Source: an uncultured Candidatus Saccharibacteria bacterium
GTDB lineage: Bacteria > Patescibacteriota > Saccharimonadia > Saccharimonadales > Saccharimonadaceae
DNA length: 12,649 bases
Assembly: GCA_937974295.1 (NCBI GenBank)
Contig: CALBWN010000056.1
Span: 1-12,649 of the forward strand
Direction of reading: 5' to 3'
Position 1 is the stretch's first letter, and each line of letters opens with the position of its first letter. Position numbers and translations under genes: made by a program. The notes under the pieces were generated by a model, which was given only the letters and a program-made list of their open reading frames with translations, made no database searches and had not been told where the DNA came from. Positions 1 to 6,360 of this stretch are shown piece after piece.

Positions 1-483
1 ATGCCAATACACACCAGTTAGGACAGGCCGCGTCGTGTCATTACTACACGTCACCAAGGTCTGGGCTGCCGCCTGCTTAAAATCGGCCGCGGCAATGCTA
101 TAGCGTACCGATTGTTCTTCATCAATCGTCGGCAGCTCCGGAAAGTCATCCGCTACCACGCCATTAATCGTCGAAGTGTACCCGCCAGACGTCAGTGTCA
201 TACGCGCGCCATCGGTCTCAAGCTCGATCGGCCCCTTCGGCAAATTCGCCACAAATTCGCTCACAAGTTTAGCCGGCAGGGTAATTACCCCCGGTGTCTC
301 TACTTTTGCGCCAATATAATAGGTAGCGGCAATCTCTAAGTTCGTCGCAGCGAGAAGAAGGCGATTACCTTCGGTGCGGAATAGTATATTATTTAAGATC
401 GGCAGGCCAGCTCGATTGCTCGCAACTCGCCCGACAACCCCGAGCGCTCGTGCAAGGTTTTCTTGTGTGACAGACAGTTTCAT
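1..483 (-). CDS. dnaN: DNA polymerase III sliding clamp (beta subunit), 5' part
   Basis: The first 161 codons of the replication clamp, which encircles DNA and tethers polymerase III. The gene runs out of the window at base 1, so the C-terminal half is missing. The protein opens MKLSVTQENLARALGVVGRV, then has RAGLPILNNILFR, the segment LLLAATNLEIAA and the ITLPAKLVSEFVANLP run, all typical of clamp domain I. It continues past FPELPTI into domain II. The ATG at 483-481 is preceded by AAAGGA about 8 nt upstream on the minus strand. It lies directly after dnaA on the same strand, separated by a probable origin, which is the classic dnaA-dnaN arrangement. No frame break is seen in the visible part. 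I found no convincing promoter of its own, so it may be read from dnaA or from a weak signal in the gap. Confidence 0.96.
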   Translation of the reverse strand, partial: MKLSVTQENLARALGVVGRVASNRAGLPILNNILFRTEGNRLLLAATNLEIAATYYIGAKVETPGVITLPAKLVSEFVANLPKGPIELETDGARMTLTSGGYTSTINGVVADDFPELPTIDEEQSVRYSIAAADFKQAAAQTLVTCSNDTTRPVLTGVYWH

Positions 484-765
484 ATCAACAATCCTTTCTT
501 TTTATATGGTTGATATAGTAATAGGTGCTGTGGATACTGTGGAAACCATGATGAATAACAGGGGTACGACTTGCTCACTACTTGTGCAAAACGCTGCAAT
601 CGCTGGCGTGGATAAATCGGGGAGAAGCAGGGGTTATCCACCGGCCAGTCAGGCTTTCGTATGGTGTGCTTTTGGTGCTGTGGATGACTGCCCACGAGCT
701 GTCCGCCGGTTATACGACCAGCTGTGCACGGCTTTTCCACAGGTGTTGCGAAAAAAACACATGGC
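484..765. other. Probable chromosomal origin (oriC), dnaA-dnaN gap
   Basis: A 282-bp gap without a credible gene, holding six sites within one base of the DnaA box TTATCCACA or its TTTTCCACA variant relatives. They are 529-537 (TGTGGATAC), 538-546 (TGTGGAAAC), 607-615 (CGTGGATAA), 634-642 (TTATCCACC), 679-687 (TGTGGATGA) and 733-741 (TTTTCCACA). The side next to dnaN (about 491-524) is AT-rich and could be the unwinding element. Position between dnaA and dnaN plus box density is the usual signature of a bacterial oriC. Box matches and positions are read directly; origin function is inferred from known origins of this layout. Confidence 0.82.
516..546 (+). promoter_or_regulatory. Origin unwinding module: DnaA-trios plus tandem DnaA boxes
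   Basis: Three consecutive trinucleotides TAG-TAA-TAG (516-524) are followed by a GC-containing spacer GTGC (525-528) and two abutting DnaA boxes (529-537 and 538-546). Read 3' to 5' away from the boxes, the trios are GAT, AAT, GAT, which matches the published DnaA-trio consensus of the Bacillus subtilis basal unwinding system. Their AT-rich flank faces dnaN, as in that system. The three trios are fewer than in B. subtilis, and function here is inferred by analogy. Confidence 0.65.
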
Positions 766-2148
766 CTAGGCATAGAGCTTATCCCGGATGTCAGCGACTT
801 GCTCACGGATGAGGTAGTCAAGCTTGATGGATTTCTCGATTTTTTCGACTGAATGGATGGCGGTGGTGTGGTCTTTGCGGCCCAGCTCATTAGCAATTTG
901 TGGAAAGCTCATGTGAAGCTCGCTACGTAGCAAGTACATGGCAATCTGCCGCGGCACAACGATATGCTTAGCTCGCTTGGCACCACAGATTTCTTTGCTA
1001 TCGATCTGGAAATGGCGGGCGGTCTTGTCGATAATCTGCTTGGCGGTGAGATGCTGAGGGCGACTGCGCCGGACATTGCCAAGCAAACCCTCTGCTGTCA
1101 TCACATCAGGGGCAACGCCGCGCATTTCGGCATAGGCAAGGAGCTGATTGAGCGCACCCTCAAGCTCGCGGATGTTTGTCTTGACGTTCTTGGCCAGGTA
1201 TTCCACAGTGTCGCGCTCGAGCGTTACACCAGCGAAGCTCGCCTTGGTCTCGACGATCGCACAGCGCGTCTCGAAGTCTGGCATCTGGATATCGATCGCC
1301 ATCCCCCACTCAAAGCGGCTGCGCAAGCGCTCCGTCAGGGTAGGGATGCTGTGCGGTGGCTTGTCGCTACCGATGATGATTTGCTTGTTGGCTTGATGGA
1401 GGGCATTGAAGGTATGGAAGAACTCCTCCTGAGTCTTTTCGCGCCCAGCAATAAATTGCATGTCGTCGACGATGAGCACATCGACATTGCGATACCGGTC
1501 AGAAAAGCCAGCCTTTTTGAAGCGGATTGACTCGATAAATTCTTTGACAAACGTCTCCGAGCTCAGATAGGCGACCTTCTTGCCTGGGTCGCGCGCGAGA
1601 ATTTCGTTGCCTACCGCTTGGATGAGGTGTGTCTTACCGAGACCAACGCCACCATAAATAAAGAGGGGATTATACTTTGTACCAGGGCTATGTGCGACTG
1701 CTTGGCAGGCGGTGTAGGCGAGGTCGTTGCTCGAGCCAACGATGAAATTCTGGAAGGTATAGCGCGCGTTCAGGCTGGTTGCTGGTGTGGTAGAGCTAGA
1801 GTGTGATGAGGTAGTTGGCTTGCTGATGAGCGCTGCCGCTCGCTCTTCGACGCGGTCGGCTGGCTGGCCAGTGGTTTCGCGGCTAATCACAGTGCGTTTT
1901 TTACCCTGTTTGTTTACCACGTAGGCGATGCGCGACACCTCCACACCACTGTGCTGGAGCGCTTCTTTGACGATGCTATCATAGCGCACCTCAAACTGGC
2001 GAATCGCAAAGATATTCGCCACACCAATGGTGATTACCCCATCTTTGTTGCTGAGCATCTCGGTATTGGCAAACCACGTCGAAAAAACACCGCTCGGTAT
2101 CGACACTTCGATCTCACCCAAAACACTCTTCCACAGGCTGTGGTACAC
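766..2148 (-). CDS. dnaA: Chromosomal replication initiator protein DnaA
   Basis: AAA+ ATPase that binds DnaA boxes and melts the origin; 460 aa from the chosen start, usual for the family. Domain I begins near YHSLWKSVLGEIEVSIPS. The P-loop GGVGLGKTH is at about residues 166-174, Walker B VLIVDDMQF at about 224-232, the sensor-region SDKPPHSIPTLTERLRSRF follows, and the C-terminal DNA-binding helix-turn-helix signature GRKDHTTAIHSV is near 423-434. The frame stays open upstream to an ATG at 2280, but that extension would include the promoter and lacks family similarity. I therefore take the GTG at 2148-2146, with AAGGAG (2166-2161) 12 nt before it. The spacing is long, so the start is less certain than the gene. 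dnaN follows on the same strand. Confidence 0.97.
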   Translation of the reverse strand: MYHSLWKSVLGEIEVSIPSGVFSTWFANTEMLSNKDGVITIGVANIFAIRQFEVRYDSIVKEALQHSGVEVSRIAYVVNKQGKKRTVISRETTGQPADRVEERAAALISKPTTSSHSSSTTPATSLNARYTFQNFIVGSSNDLAYTACQAVAHSPGTKYNPLFIYGGVGLGKTHLIQAVGNEILARDPGKKVAYLSSETFVKEFIESIRFKKAGFSDRYRNVDVLIVDDMQFIAGREKTQEEFFHTFNALHQANKQIIIGSDKPPHSIPTLTERLRSRFEWGMAIDIQMPDFETRCAIVETKASFAGVTLERDTVEYLAKNVKTNIRELEGALNQLLAYAEMRGVAPDVMTAEGLLGNVRRSRPQHLTAKQIIDKTARHFQIDSKEICGAKRAKHIVVPRQIAMYLLRSELHMSFPQIANELGRKDHTTAIHSVEKIEKSIKLDYLIREQVADIRDKLYA

Positions 2149-2190
2149 TGGCTTTTGCTGCTCCTTGTTTGTTATACAATGACTCTTTTT

Positions 2191-2219
2191 AGTATAAGAA
2201 AAAACCGACTTTTCCACAA
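2191..2219 (-). promoter_or_regulatory. dnaA promoter, -35 overlapping a DnaA-box variant
   Basis: On the minus strand TTGTGG (2219-2214) and TATACT (2196-2191) are separated by exactly 17 bp. Predicted transcription would start near 2184, giving a leader of about 36 nt with AAGGAG and then the GTG start of dnaA. The -35 box overlaps a TTTTCCACA DnaA-box variant (2210-2218), so DnaA could repress its own gene, as known in other bacteria. The autoregulation is inference. Confidence 0.65.
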
Positions 2220-2334
2220 CCGTGAGAAATACAACAACGGGGTAAACCCGAAAAGAGCAACAGGGGTGGAGTTTTTCCACAAAAATGTATTACCTCTGTT
2301 AAAGTGTGGATAACTCGCGAACAAATGTGGATAA
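2210..2334. promoter_or_regulatory. DnaA-box cluster upstream of dnaA
   Basis: Two perfect boxes TGTGGATAA lie at 2305-2313 and 2326-2334, in the same orientation and 21 bp apart, about two helical turns. Two TTTTCCACA variants lie at 2210-2218 and 2273-2281. The cluster sits between the divergent dnaA and rpmH promoters. Together with the boxes at 529-741 it gives a bipartite arrangement flanking dnaA, as known in Bacillus subtilis. It could serve origin looping, dnaA autoregulation, or both. Confidence 0.75.
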
Positions 2335-2398
2335 ACAATTTGGCTATGCTTATGACGGAGGTTACTCGGAGCACAAAATCCACCAAGCGAGTGAAAAG

Positions 2399-2427
2399 TT
2401 GAAAGATCTGGAGCAATCGCGTATAAT
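2399..2427 (+). promoter_or_regulatory. rpmH promoter (TTGAAA-17-TATAAT)
   Basis: TTGAAA (2399-2404) and a perfect TATAAT (2422-2427) are 17 bp apart. The predicted start of transcription is near 2434, only about 3 nt before the rpmH ATG at 2437, so the transcript would be essentially leaderless with no room for a Shine-Dalgarno site. Confidence 0.8.
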
Positions 2428-2436
2428 AGCAATGAT

Positions 2437-2577
2437 ATGCCAAAACGAACTCACCAACCACACACTCGTCATCGTGCTCGGACGCACGGGTTTCGGGCAC
2501 GGATTGCCACTAAGGCAGGCCGCAATGTGCTCAAGCGCCGCCGCGCCAAGGGCCGCGCTCGCCTCGCACTCTCGTAG
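2437..2577 (+). CDS. rpmH: 50S ribosomal protein L34
   Basis: A 46-aa, strongly basic protein beginning MPKRTHQPHTRHRARTHGFR, with the family core GFRARIATKAGRNVLKRRRA (residues 18-37) and an RGR-type end (GRARLALS). L34 is a small component of the large ribosomal subunit. Length and motif order match the family (about 44-50 aa). It is the first gene of the plus-strand set divergent from dnaA, its conserved position in most bacteria. The ATG lies 9 nt after a TATAAT box, so it probably has a leaderless transcript. A strong hairpin follows 21 nt after the stop. Confidence 0.97.
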   Translation: MPKRTHQPHTRHRARTHGFRARIATKAGRNVLKRRRAKGRARLALS

Positions 2578-2598
2578 TGTGACGATAGCAAAATGACG

Positions 2599-2628
2599 AA
2601 AATAACCCACTGCTTGGTGGGTTATTTT
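2599..2628 (+). terminator. Hairpin terminator between rpmH and rnpA
   Basis: A perfect 12-bp stem, AAAATAACCCAC (2599-2610) and GTGGGTTATTTT (2617-2628), with a 6-nt loop. T residues at the end of the right arm and just after it (TTTTGTCTCT) complete a Rho-independent pattern. The arms also carry A/T runs for the opposite strand. It separates rpmH from rnpA, which in many bacteria are co-transcribed. Confidence 0.88.
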
Positions 2629-2649
2629 GTCTCTGTTTGCGGGCAGATT

Positions 2650-2658
2650 TGCTATAAT
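2650..2658 (+). promoter_or_regulatory. rnpA extended -10 promoter
   Basis: TGCTATAAT is an extended -10 (TGn plus perfect TATAAT at 2653-2658). I see no good -35 at 16-18 bp, which extended -10 promoters do not need. The box ends 6 nt before the rnpA ATG (2665), so the predicted start of transcription falls on or next to the A of the ATG: a leaderless mRNA. The identical 9-mer recurs before the cupin gene at 6331. Confidence 0.7.
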
Positions 2659-2664
2659 ACAGCT

Positions 2665-3051
2665 ATGTTACAGCAACGATATCGGTTTCATGGCTATGGC
2701 GGGCTGCGCTATTTGTATCGCCATGCCAGTGCCGAGCGTTCGCGTTTGCTAACCGTCAAATACGTAGCCAATCGCCGTCGGCGTATGCCGCGCATTGCCG
2801 TGGTGGTGAGCAAAAAGGTGCACAAATCTGCGGTAGGGCGCAACCGCATTCGTCGCCGCGTCTACGAGATTCTGCGCCAGCACGTACCACACTTTACAGG
2901 GGTGTACGACGTTGCGCTAATCATCACCTCAAGTGAAATCCTTACCGCGCCGCACGATGAGCTTGCGCTGGTGGTGAAAAACCTCCTCGTGCGAGCTGGT
3001 ATTTGCCCTGACGAGGCAACGCCAAGTGATGAAAGAGAAAAGATAGACTAG
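2665..3051 (+). CDS. rnpA: Ribonuclease P protein component
   Basis: A 128-aa basic protein that assists the RNase P RNA in maturing tRNA 5' ends. The diagnostic segment KSAVGRNRIRRRVYEILRQH is at about residues 54-73 (RNR motif), preceded by the strand RIAVVVSKKVHK and followed by YDVALIITSSE, as in the family fold. The reading frame also contains an ATG at 2593, but starting there would run through the rpmH terminator and the promoter, so the ATG at 2665 is chosen. It sits in the usual rpmH-rnpA-yidC order. The tail (about residues 114-128) is acidic and not conserved. No terminator is obvious after it. Confidence 0.95.
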   Translation: MLQQRYRFHGYGGLRYLYRHASAERSRLLTVKYVANRRRRMPRIAVVVSKKVHKSAVGRNRIRRRVYEILRQHVPHFTGVYDVALIITSSEILTAPHDELALVVKNLLVRAGICPDEATPSDEREKID

Positions 3052-3363
3052 CACTTTATAACCTTTCAGTCTTCTTTGCGCGACCTACTTCATAGTACTT
3101 TGAGTCAAATCAATGCAAAATAGCTCTTTATAAACAGTGGTAAATAGAACTCAAAACATTTATAAAAAATTCTTTTCTTGTCATTCTATACCAATGAAAG
3201 GCAAGCTAGGTGAGTGTTCTTTTCTAAGGTTATAAATACTCTTATATGTAGTATTGACAGTAGTGTATCGCGTATATAAACGATTGATTTCCAAAAAATA
3301 CTTCGCCACAATTCATCTTCCGTGGCCACCTATGATACAATAAATGCAGTAATCGGAGTCAAT
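3052..3363. other. AT-rich intergenic gap rnpA-yidC with a candidate promoter
   Basis: Over 300 bp with no credible open frame, clearly richer in A/T than the flanking genes. The only signals I can support are a perfect TTGACA (3254-3259) followed after 15 bp by TATAAA (3275-3280), a slightly short-spaced promoter that could drive yidC with a leader of roughly 77 nt. A later TATGAT at 3331 is weaker. A small RNA cannot be excluded, but no structure stands out. Confidence 0.5.
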
Positions 3364-4284
3364 ATGTTTGAGACAATAATTTTACAGCCCATTTTTAACG
3401 CGCTTTTGCTTATCTATAGTATCATCCCTGGTGGTGACTTTGGCATAGCGGTGATTCTCTTCACGGTCATCATCCGCTTTTTGCTCTATCCACTGCTCAA
3501 GCGGCAGCTCCACCAGAGTAAACAGATGCGCAAGATGCAGCCTGAGCTGGCCAAGATCAAGAAAGCGGCTAATGGTAATCGCCAAGTAGAAGCGATGCAG
3601 CAGATGGAACTGTATAAGAAGTACGGCATCAAGCCATTTCGCTCGATTCTCTTGCTCTTCATTCAGATTCCGATCTTTATCGGCCTCTACCAGGTGATCA
3701 TGATCATCTCGCTCCACCGCGACCAAGTGGCGCGCTACATCTACGAGCCGCTCAAGAATATCGATGCCATCAAGACGATCATTCACCACCCCGAGCAGTT
3801 CAATCACACCATGCTGGGCTTCATCGACCTCACCAAGGTAGCGCTTGGTAAGGATGGCATTGTCTGGCCGCTCCTCGCTCTCGCGATTATCTCAGCCCTC
3901 ACACAGTATGTGATGACCAAGCAGACTATGCCAACTGGCAAAAGTACCAAGCGCTTCCGCGATATCATGAAGGAGACAGCCGCTGGCAAAGAGGCTGACC
4001 CCTCTGAGATGAACGCAGCAATGATGCGCAATATGGCGAAGTTTATGCCAGTGATGATGTTTATGATCATGATGGGTTTGCCGGGAGCGTTGGCGCTCTA
4101 CTATACGGCATCTAACTTAGTAGCGGTGGCGCAGCAGTCGTATCTCCTCCGCAAAGACAAGCAAGAGCTCGAAGCAATTGCCAATGAAGTAGACATTACA
4201 CCACCCGCCAAGAAAAAGTCGACAAAGAAGCGCGCCAAAGCGGCTACAGAAGCCAACGTCACACGCATCAAAGCCAAAGAATAA
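3364..4284 (+). CDS. yidC: Membrane protein insertase YidC/Oxa1 family
   Basis: A 306-aa integral membrane protein that inserts and folds membrane proteins, alone or with SecYEG. Segments: N-terminal hydrophobic stretch (about 5-22), first core helix about 26-44 with the conserved groove arginine R38 (ILFTVIIRFLLYPLL), a charged coiled cytoplasmic hairpin (about 45-90, SKQMRKMQPELAKIKK), then helices around 94-116 (SILLLFIQIPIFIGLYQVIM), 167-184 and 226-258 (FMPVMMFMIMMGLPGALALY). The tail after 280 is lysine-rich (KKKSTKKRAKAA), a likely ribosome contact. The large periplasmic domain of Gram-negative YidC is absent, as in Gram-positive SpoIIIJ. The ATG at 3364 with GGAG 5 nt upstream is preferred over the ATG at 3322. 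jag follows after 17 nt. Confidence 0.95.
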   Translation: MFETIILQPIFNALLLIYSIIPGGDFGIAVILFTVIIRFLLYPLLKRQLHQSKQMRKMQPELAKIKKAANGNRQVEAMQQMELYKKYGIKPFRSILLLFIQIPIFIGLYQVIMIISLHRDQVARYIYEPLKNIDAIKTIIHHPEQFNHTMLGFIDLTKVALGKDGIVWPLLALAIISALTQYVMTKQTMPTGKSTKRFRDIMKETAAGKEADPSEMNAAMMRNMAKFMPVMMFMIMMGLPGALALYYTASNLVAVAQQSYLLRKDKQELEAIANEVDITPPAKKKSTKKRAKAATEANVTRIKAKE

Positions 4285-4301
4285 CAGAGGAGGAGAACCC
4301 G

Positions 4302-4766
4302 ATGGATCGATACCAATCAGTAACATTTGCCCGAGAATATCTCCAGAACATCATCTCGTTTTTTGGCGAAAATATTGCGGTATCGGGTGACGATGATGGC
4401 GAAGTAATGACCCTCCGGGTGGAGTCGTCGGACATTAATAGTATCTTGATTGGCCGCGGGGCAGAGACACTGCGGGCACTGCAATATATCGTCTCGTCGG
4501 CACTGCGGGCACAGCATGCAGCCATAGTGCGCGTGAGTGTTGATATTGCCGACTACAAAAAGCAGCACGAGGAGAAGGTCGCCGACAAAGCCCGAGGCTG
4601 GATCGAGCGCGTGCGTGCAACTGGTGAGCCCTACACTGCCCACCTCAACCCAGCCGATCGGCGCATCGTCCACCAAGTCGCTGCCGACGCAGCTGGCATC
4701 ACGACCGTCTCCGAAGGCGAAGGCCGCGAGCGCCATGTGATTATCCAGCTGGAAGAGGCTGAGTAG
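4302..4766 (+). CDS. jag: KH and R3H domain RNA-binding protein (Jag/KhpB type)
   Basis: A 154-aa cytoplasmic RNA-binding protein. The KH domain (about 25-85) has the loop IGRGAETLRALQYIVS at 50-65 in place of GxxG. The R3H domain (about 90-152) has R120-xxx-H124 within LNPADRRIVHQVAAD and the end motif GRERHVII. The N-terminal Jag_N domain of longer relatives is absent. A strong Shine-Dalgarno, AGGAGG (4288-4293), sits 8 nt before the ATG, and the gene follows yidC by 17 nt, the conserved spoIIIJ-jag pairing. In Firmicutes, KhpB forms a complex with KhpA and influences cell division and envelope growth; here the role is inferred from family and position. A terminator closes the unit. Confidence 0.92.
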   Translation: MDRYQSVTFAREYLQNIISFFGENIAVSGDDDGEVMTLRVESSDINSILIGRGAETLRALQYIVSSALRAQHAAIVRVSVDIADYKKQHEEKVADKARGWIERVRATGEPYTAHLNPADRRIVHQVAADAAGITTVSEGEGRERHVIIQLEEAE

Positions 4767-4790
4767 AAGCTACGCTATGATATATCTTAT

Positions 4791-4815
4791 AACCGGTCGG
4801 TGATGGCCGGTTTTT
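4791..4815 (+). terminator. Rho-independent terminator after jag
   Basis: AACCGGTC (4791-4798) pairs with GGCCGGTT (4805-4812), 8 bp with one G-U, around a 6-nt loop. Five T residues run 4811-4815. It ends the yidC-jag unit 24 nt after the jag stop. Confidence 0.88.
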
Positions 4816-5135
4816 GCAATAATGATATTAATATCTATTCTAGAGTGGGGGGTTGTGGCTCAACGACTGTTAGTATTCACCCCCTAGTAATTCATCCTAA
4901 CGTCTCCGCTTGAGATATATAGAGGATGGTGATCAACATAATGTGCCAATTCTTAGATTCACACCTATCTGCGTTTTGTTGAGTGGAACACAATATGAGA
5001 ACAGAGAAAGAGTGCTACTATTGCAAATAAATTCCATACTCGTGCCATATGAAGCAGTAGAGAATAGATTCGCGACAAGGTCAGTGAGACTTTAAAATTC
5101 TGGTATTAAAATTACTCAGACTAGTTATAAATCGA
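4816..5135. other. Gene-free gap with one G-rich/C-rich hairpin
   Basis: About 320 bp between convergent units (jag on plus, GT4 on minus) with no credible gene. At 4840-4887 CTAG, a 3-nt bulge and a G run (4847-4852) can pair with CCCCC and TAG (4880-4887), with an inner GTTG/CAAC hairpin at 4852-4864. Near the GT4 end, AAAATTA and TAATTTT could form a weak terminator-like stem. I see no tRNA or SRP RNA signature. Confidence 0.4.
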
Positions 5136-6239
5136 TTATAATTTTCGCAGTGCTCGCTCATACACCGCCAACGTTTCCTTGCCGCAGCGCTCCCACGAGT
5201 AGCGGGCAGCTTGAGCTTTGCCTTTGACGATAAGCTCGCGGCGGCGAGCTGGCTGGCTGAGGACACGGTCGATTGCGCTCGCGATGGCATCGACGTCGAG
5301 TGGGTCGAAGTACTCGGCAGCATCGCCCAAAATCTCGGGCATGCACGAGGTATTGCTGGATATAACAGGGGTCGTGCCATATGCCATCGTCTCGAGTGGC
5401 GGCAAGCCAAATCCTTCCATTAACGATGGAAAGACGTATGCTTCGGCTTTGTTAAGTAGCCAATCGCGCTGCCCGTCGGGGATGAACCCAGTGAAGTGGA
5501 TATTGCGGTAGCCCTGCTGCTGGTAGTAGGCTTGGTTGCGCTTGGTGTCTTCGTTCATCCGCCCTACAAACACCAGGCCAAGGTCTGGCCAGCGGCTCAG
5601 CAGTTGCTGGTGTGCGGCCGCGAGGCGGCGCAGATTTTTATAATCAGGCTGCTGCCCAACGTAGATAATGAACCGCTTGAAGGGGAGGTCAATATACGGC
5701 GTGAGCTGCCCAGGGTGTGCCTCGCCCGCCTCGTAGATGACCGAGATTTTGCTATCGGGGATCTTAGTAAAGCTCTGATATTCTTGCTTGGTCGTCTGAG
5801 AAATAGCGATGATGTGTTCGCTCGTGCGGGCGATTCGCCGAAATACCCAGCGCCCCACCAATTGCTTGAGATGAAACACCAGCCAATTTTTGTCGGAATT
5901 ATACGTCTTGAGGAGGGTCATATCGTGCACCGTTGTGACGTGTTTACCTCTGTAAAAGACCGGTTGCTGCGGCATACAAAAGTGCACCAAGTCGGGCTTC
6001 AGCTCATCCAGATAGCGGCGGAAGCCTAGCTGCTCTGCCAGCGAATAATTAGCAAAGTCGACCGTGCGGATAGTGAAGTTAGGGTTGTGTGGCTGCCAGT
6101 AGTCGCGGTCCTTAGTGGGGACGAGGACGCTATAGTGGTTAGTCGTATCAAGCCGCTCCAGCTGCTCGAGCAGCTTCACGACATATGTGCCCGTGCCAGA
6201 ATTGATCACGCGGGCGTCGATTGCAATATGAAAACTCAT
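5136..6239 (-). CDS. GT4-family glycosyltransferase (GT-B fold)
   Basis: A 367-aa cytoplasmic or membrane-associated retaining sugar transferase. It opens MSFHIAIDARVINSGTGTYV, the nucleotide-sugar GT-B start with the DAR...GTGTY pattern. The acceptor half has LVHFCMPQQPVF and VTTVHDM (about 85-107). The donor half begins near KRFIIYVGQQPDYKNLRRL (188-206) and carries the E-x7-E signature E275GFGLPPLE283, followed by GTTPVISSNTSCMPEILGDA. Sugar donor and acceptor cannot be told; mannosyl- or related transferases have this form. The frame is open to an ATG at 6284, but the ATG at 6239 fits the family start and lies 7 nt after TATACT. It stands alone on the minus strand, divergent from the cupin gene, in an envelope-glycan neighbourhood. 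Confidence 0.9.
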   Translation of the reverse strand: MSFHIAIDARVINSGTGTYVVKLLEQLERLDTTNHYSVLVPTKDRDYWQPHNPNFTIRTVDFANYSLAEQLGFRRYLDELKPDLVHFCMPQQPVFYRGKHVTTVHDMTLLKTYNSDKNWLVFHLKQLVGRWVFRRIARTSEHIIAISQTTKQEYQSFTKIPDSKISVIYEAGEAHPGQLTPYIDLPFKRFIIYVGQQPDYKNLRRLAAAHQQLLSRWPDLGLVFVGRMNEDTKRNQAYYQQQGYRNIHFTGFIPDGQRDWLLNKAEAYVFPSLMEGFGLPPLETMAYGTTPVISSNTSCMPEILGDAAEYFDPLDVDAIASAIDRVLSQPARRRELIVKGKAQAARYSWERCGKETLAVYERALRKL

Positions 6240-6246
6240 ACTTTCT

Positions 6247-6252
6247 AGTATA
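6247..6252 (-). promoter_or_regulatory. GT4 gene -10 box (TATACT)
   Basis: On the minus strand TATACT is 7 nt before the ATG at 6239, so transcription would begin at about the start codon. No Shine-Dalgarno is present in those 7 nt (AGAAAGT). No good -35 is seen at 16-18 bp; a TTGACA further upstream (6294-6289) is too far. The call rests on the -10 and on the repeated spacing at other genes here. Confidence 0.5.
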
Positions 6253-6330
6253 CAGCCCCTGCACCGAAAGCGCCAGATGGACAAGGGTATGTCAAGGCGG
6301 GTAATGATAATCTAAATTCTTATATAAAAG

Positions 6331-6339
6331 TGCTATAAT
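6331..6339 (+). promoter_or_regulatory. Cupin gene extended -10 promoter
   Basis: TGCTATAAT, an extended -10 identical to the one before rnpA. The predicted start of transcription is near 6346, leaving a leader of about 15 nt before the ATG at 6361. No strong Shine-Dalgarno is visible. Confidence 0.6.
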
Positions 6340-6343
6340 AACC

Positions 6344-6359
6344 ATATTACGAGTAATAT
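6344..6359. promoter_or_regulatory. Operator-like dyad over the cupin transcription start
   Basis: A perfect 7-bp inverted repeat, ATATTAC and GTAATAT, separated by GA. It covers the predicted transcription start and ends just before the cupin ATG, where a bound repressor would block initiation. The flanks CC at 6342-6343 and the ATGG at 6361-6364 extend the symmetry imperfectly. No regulator gene is in the window. Confidence 0.45.
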
Positions 6360-6360
6360 A

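Noticed and set aside
484..540. A dnaN promoter (TATAAA or TATATC on the minus strand)
   Set aside because: -10-like boxes exist, but no acceptable -35 or extended -10 accompanies them, so I did not list one.
480..896. 138-codon minus-strand frame across the dnaA end and origin
   Set aside because: It lies in another frame over the dnaA C-terminus and DnaA-box region and has no recognisable domain. DnaA itself is certain there.
964..1530. 188-codon plus-strand frame inside dnaA
   Set aside because: Antisense shadow of a well-conserved gene, with no Shine-Dalgarno and no domain.
2149..2280. 44-codon N-terminal extension of dnaA from the ATG at 2280
   Set aside because: It contains the TTGTGG-17-TATACT promoter and lacks DnaA similarity. 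Domain I begins at YHSLWKSV.
2593..2664. Longer rnpA start at 2593
   Set aside because: It would translate through the rpmH terminator hairpin and the extended -10 box; family similarity starts after 2665.
3121..3180. TTTATAAA pairs as a terminator after rnpA
   Set aside because: The arms are self-complementary A/T runs and give only a weak stem; chance explains them.
4910..5095. 61-codon plus-strand frame in the jag-GT4 gap
   Set aside because: No Shine-Dalgarno, no domain and random-looking composition; not supportable as a gene.
5496..6029. 177-codon plus-strand frame inside the GT4 gene
   Set aside because: Antisense shadow; the minus frame carries the E-x7-E and other GT4 motifs.
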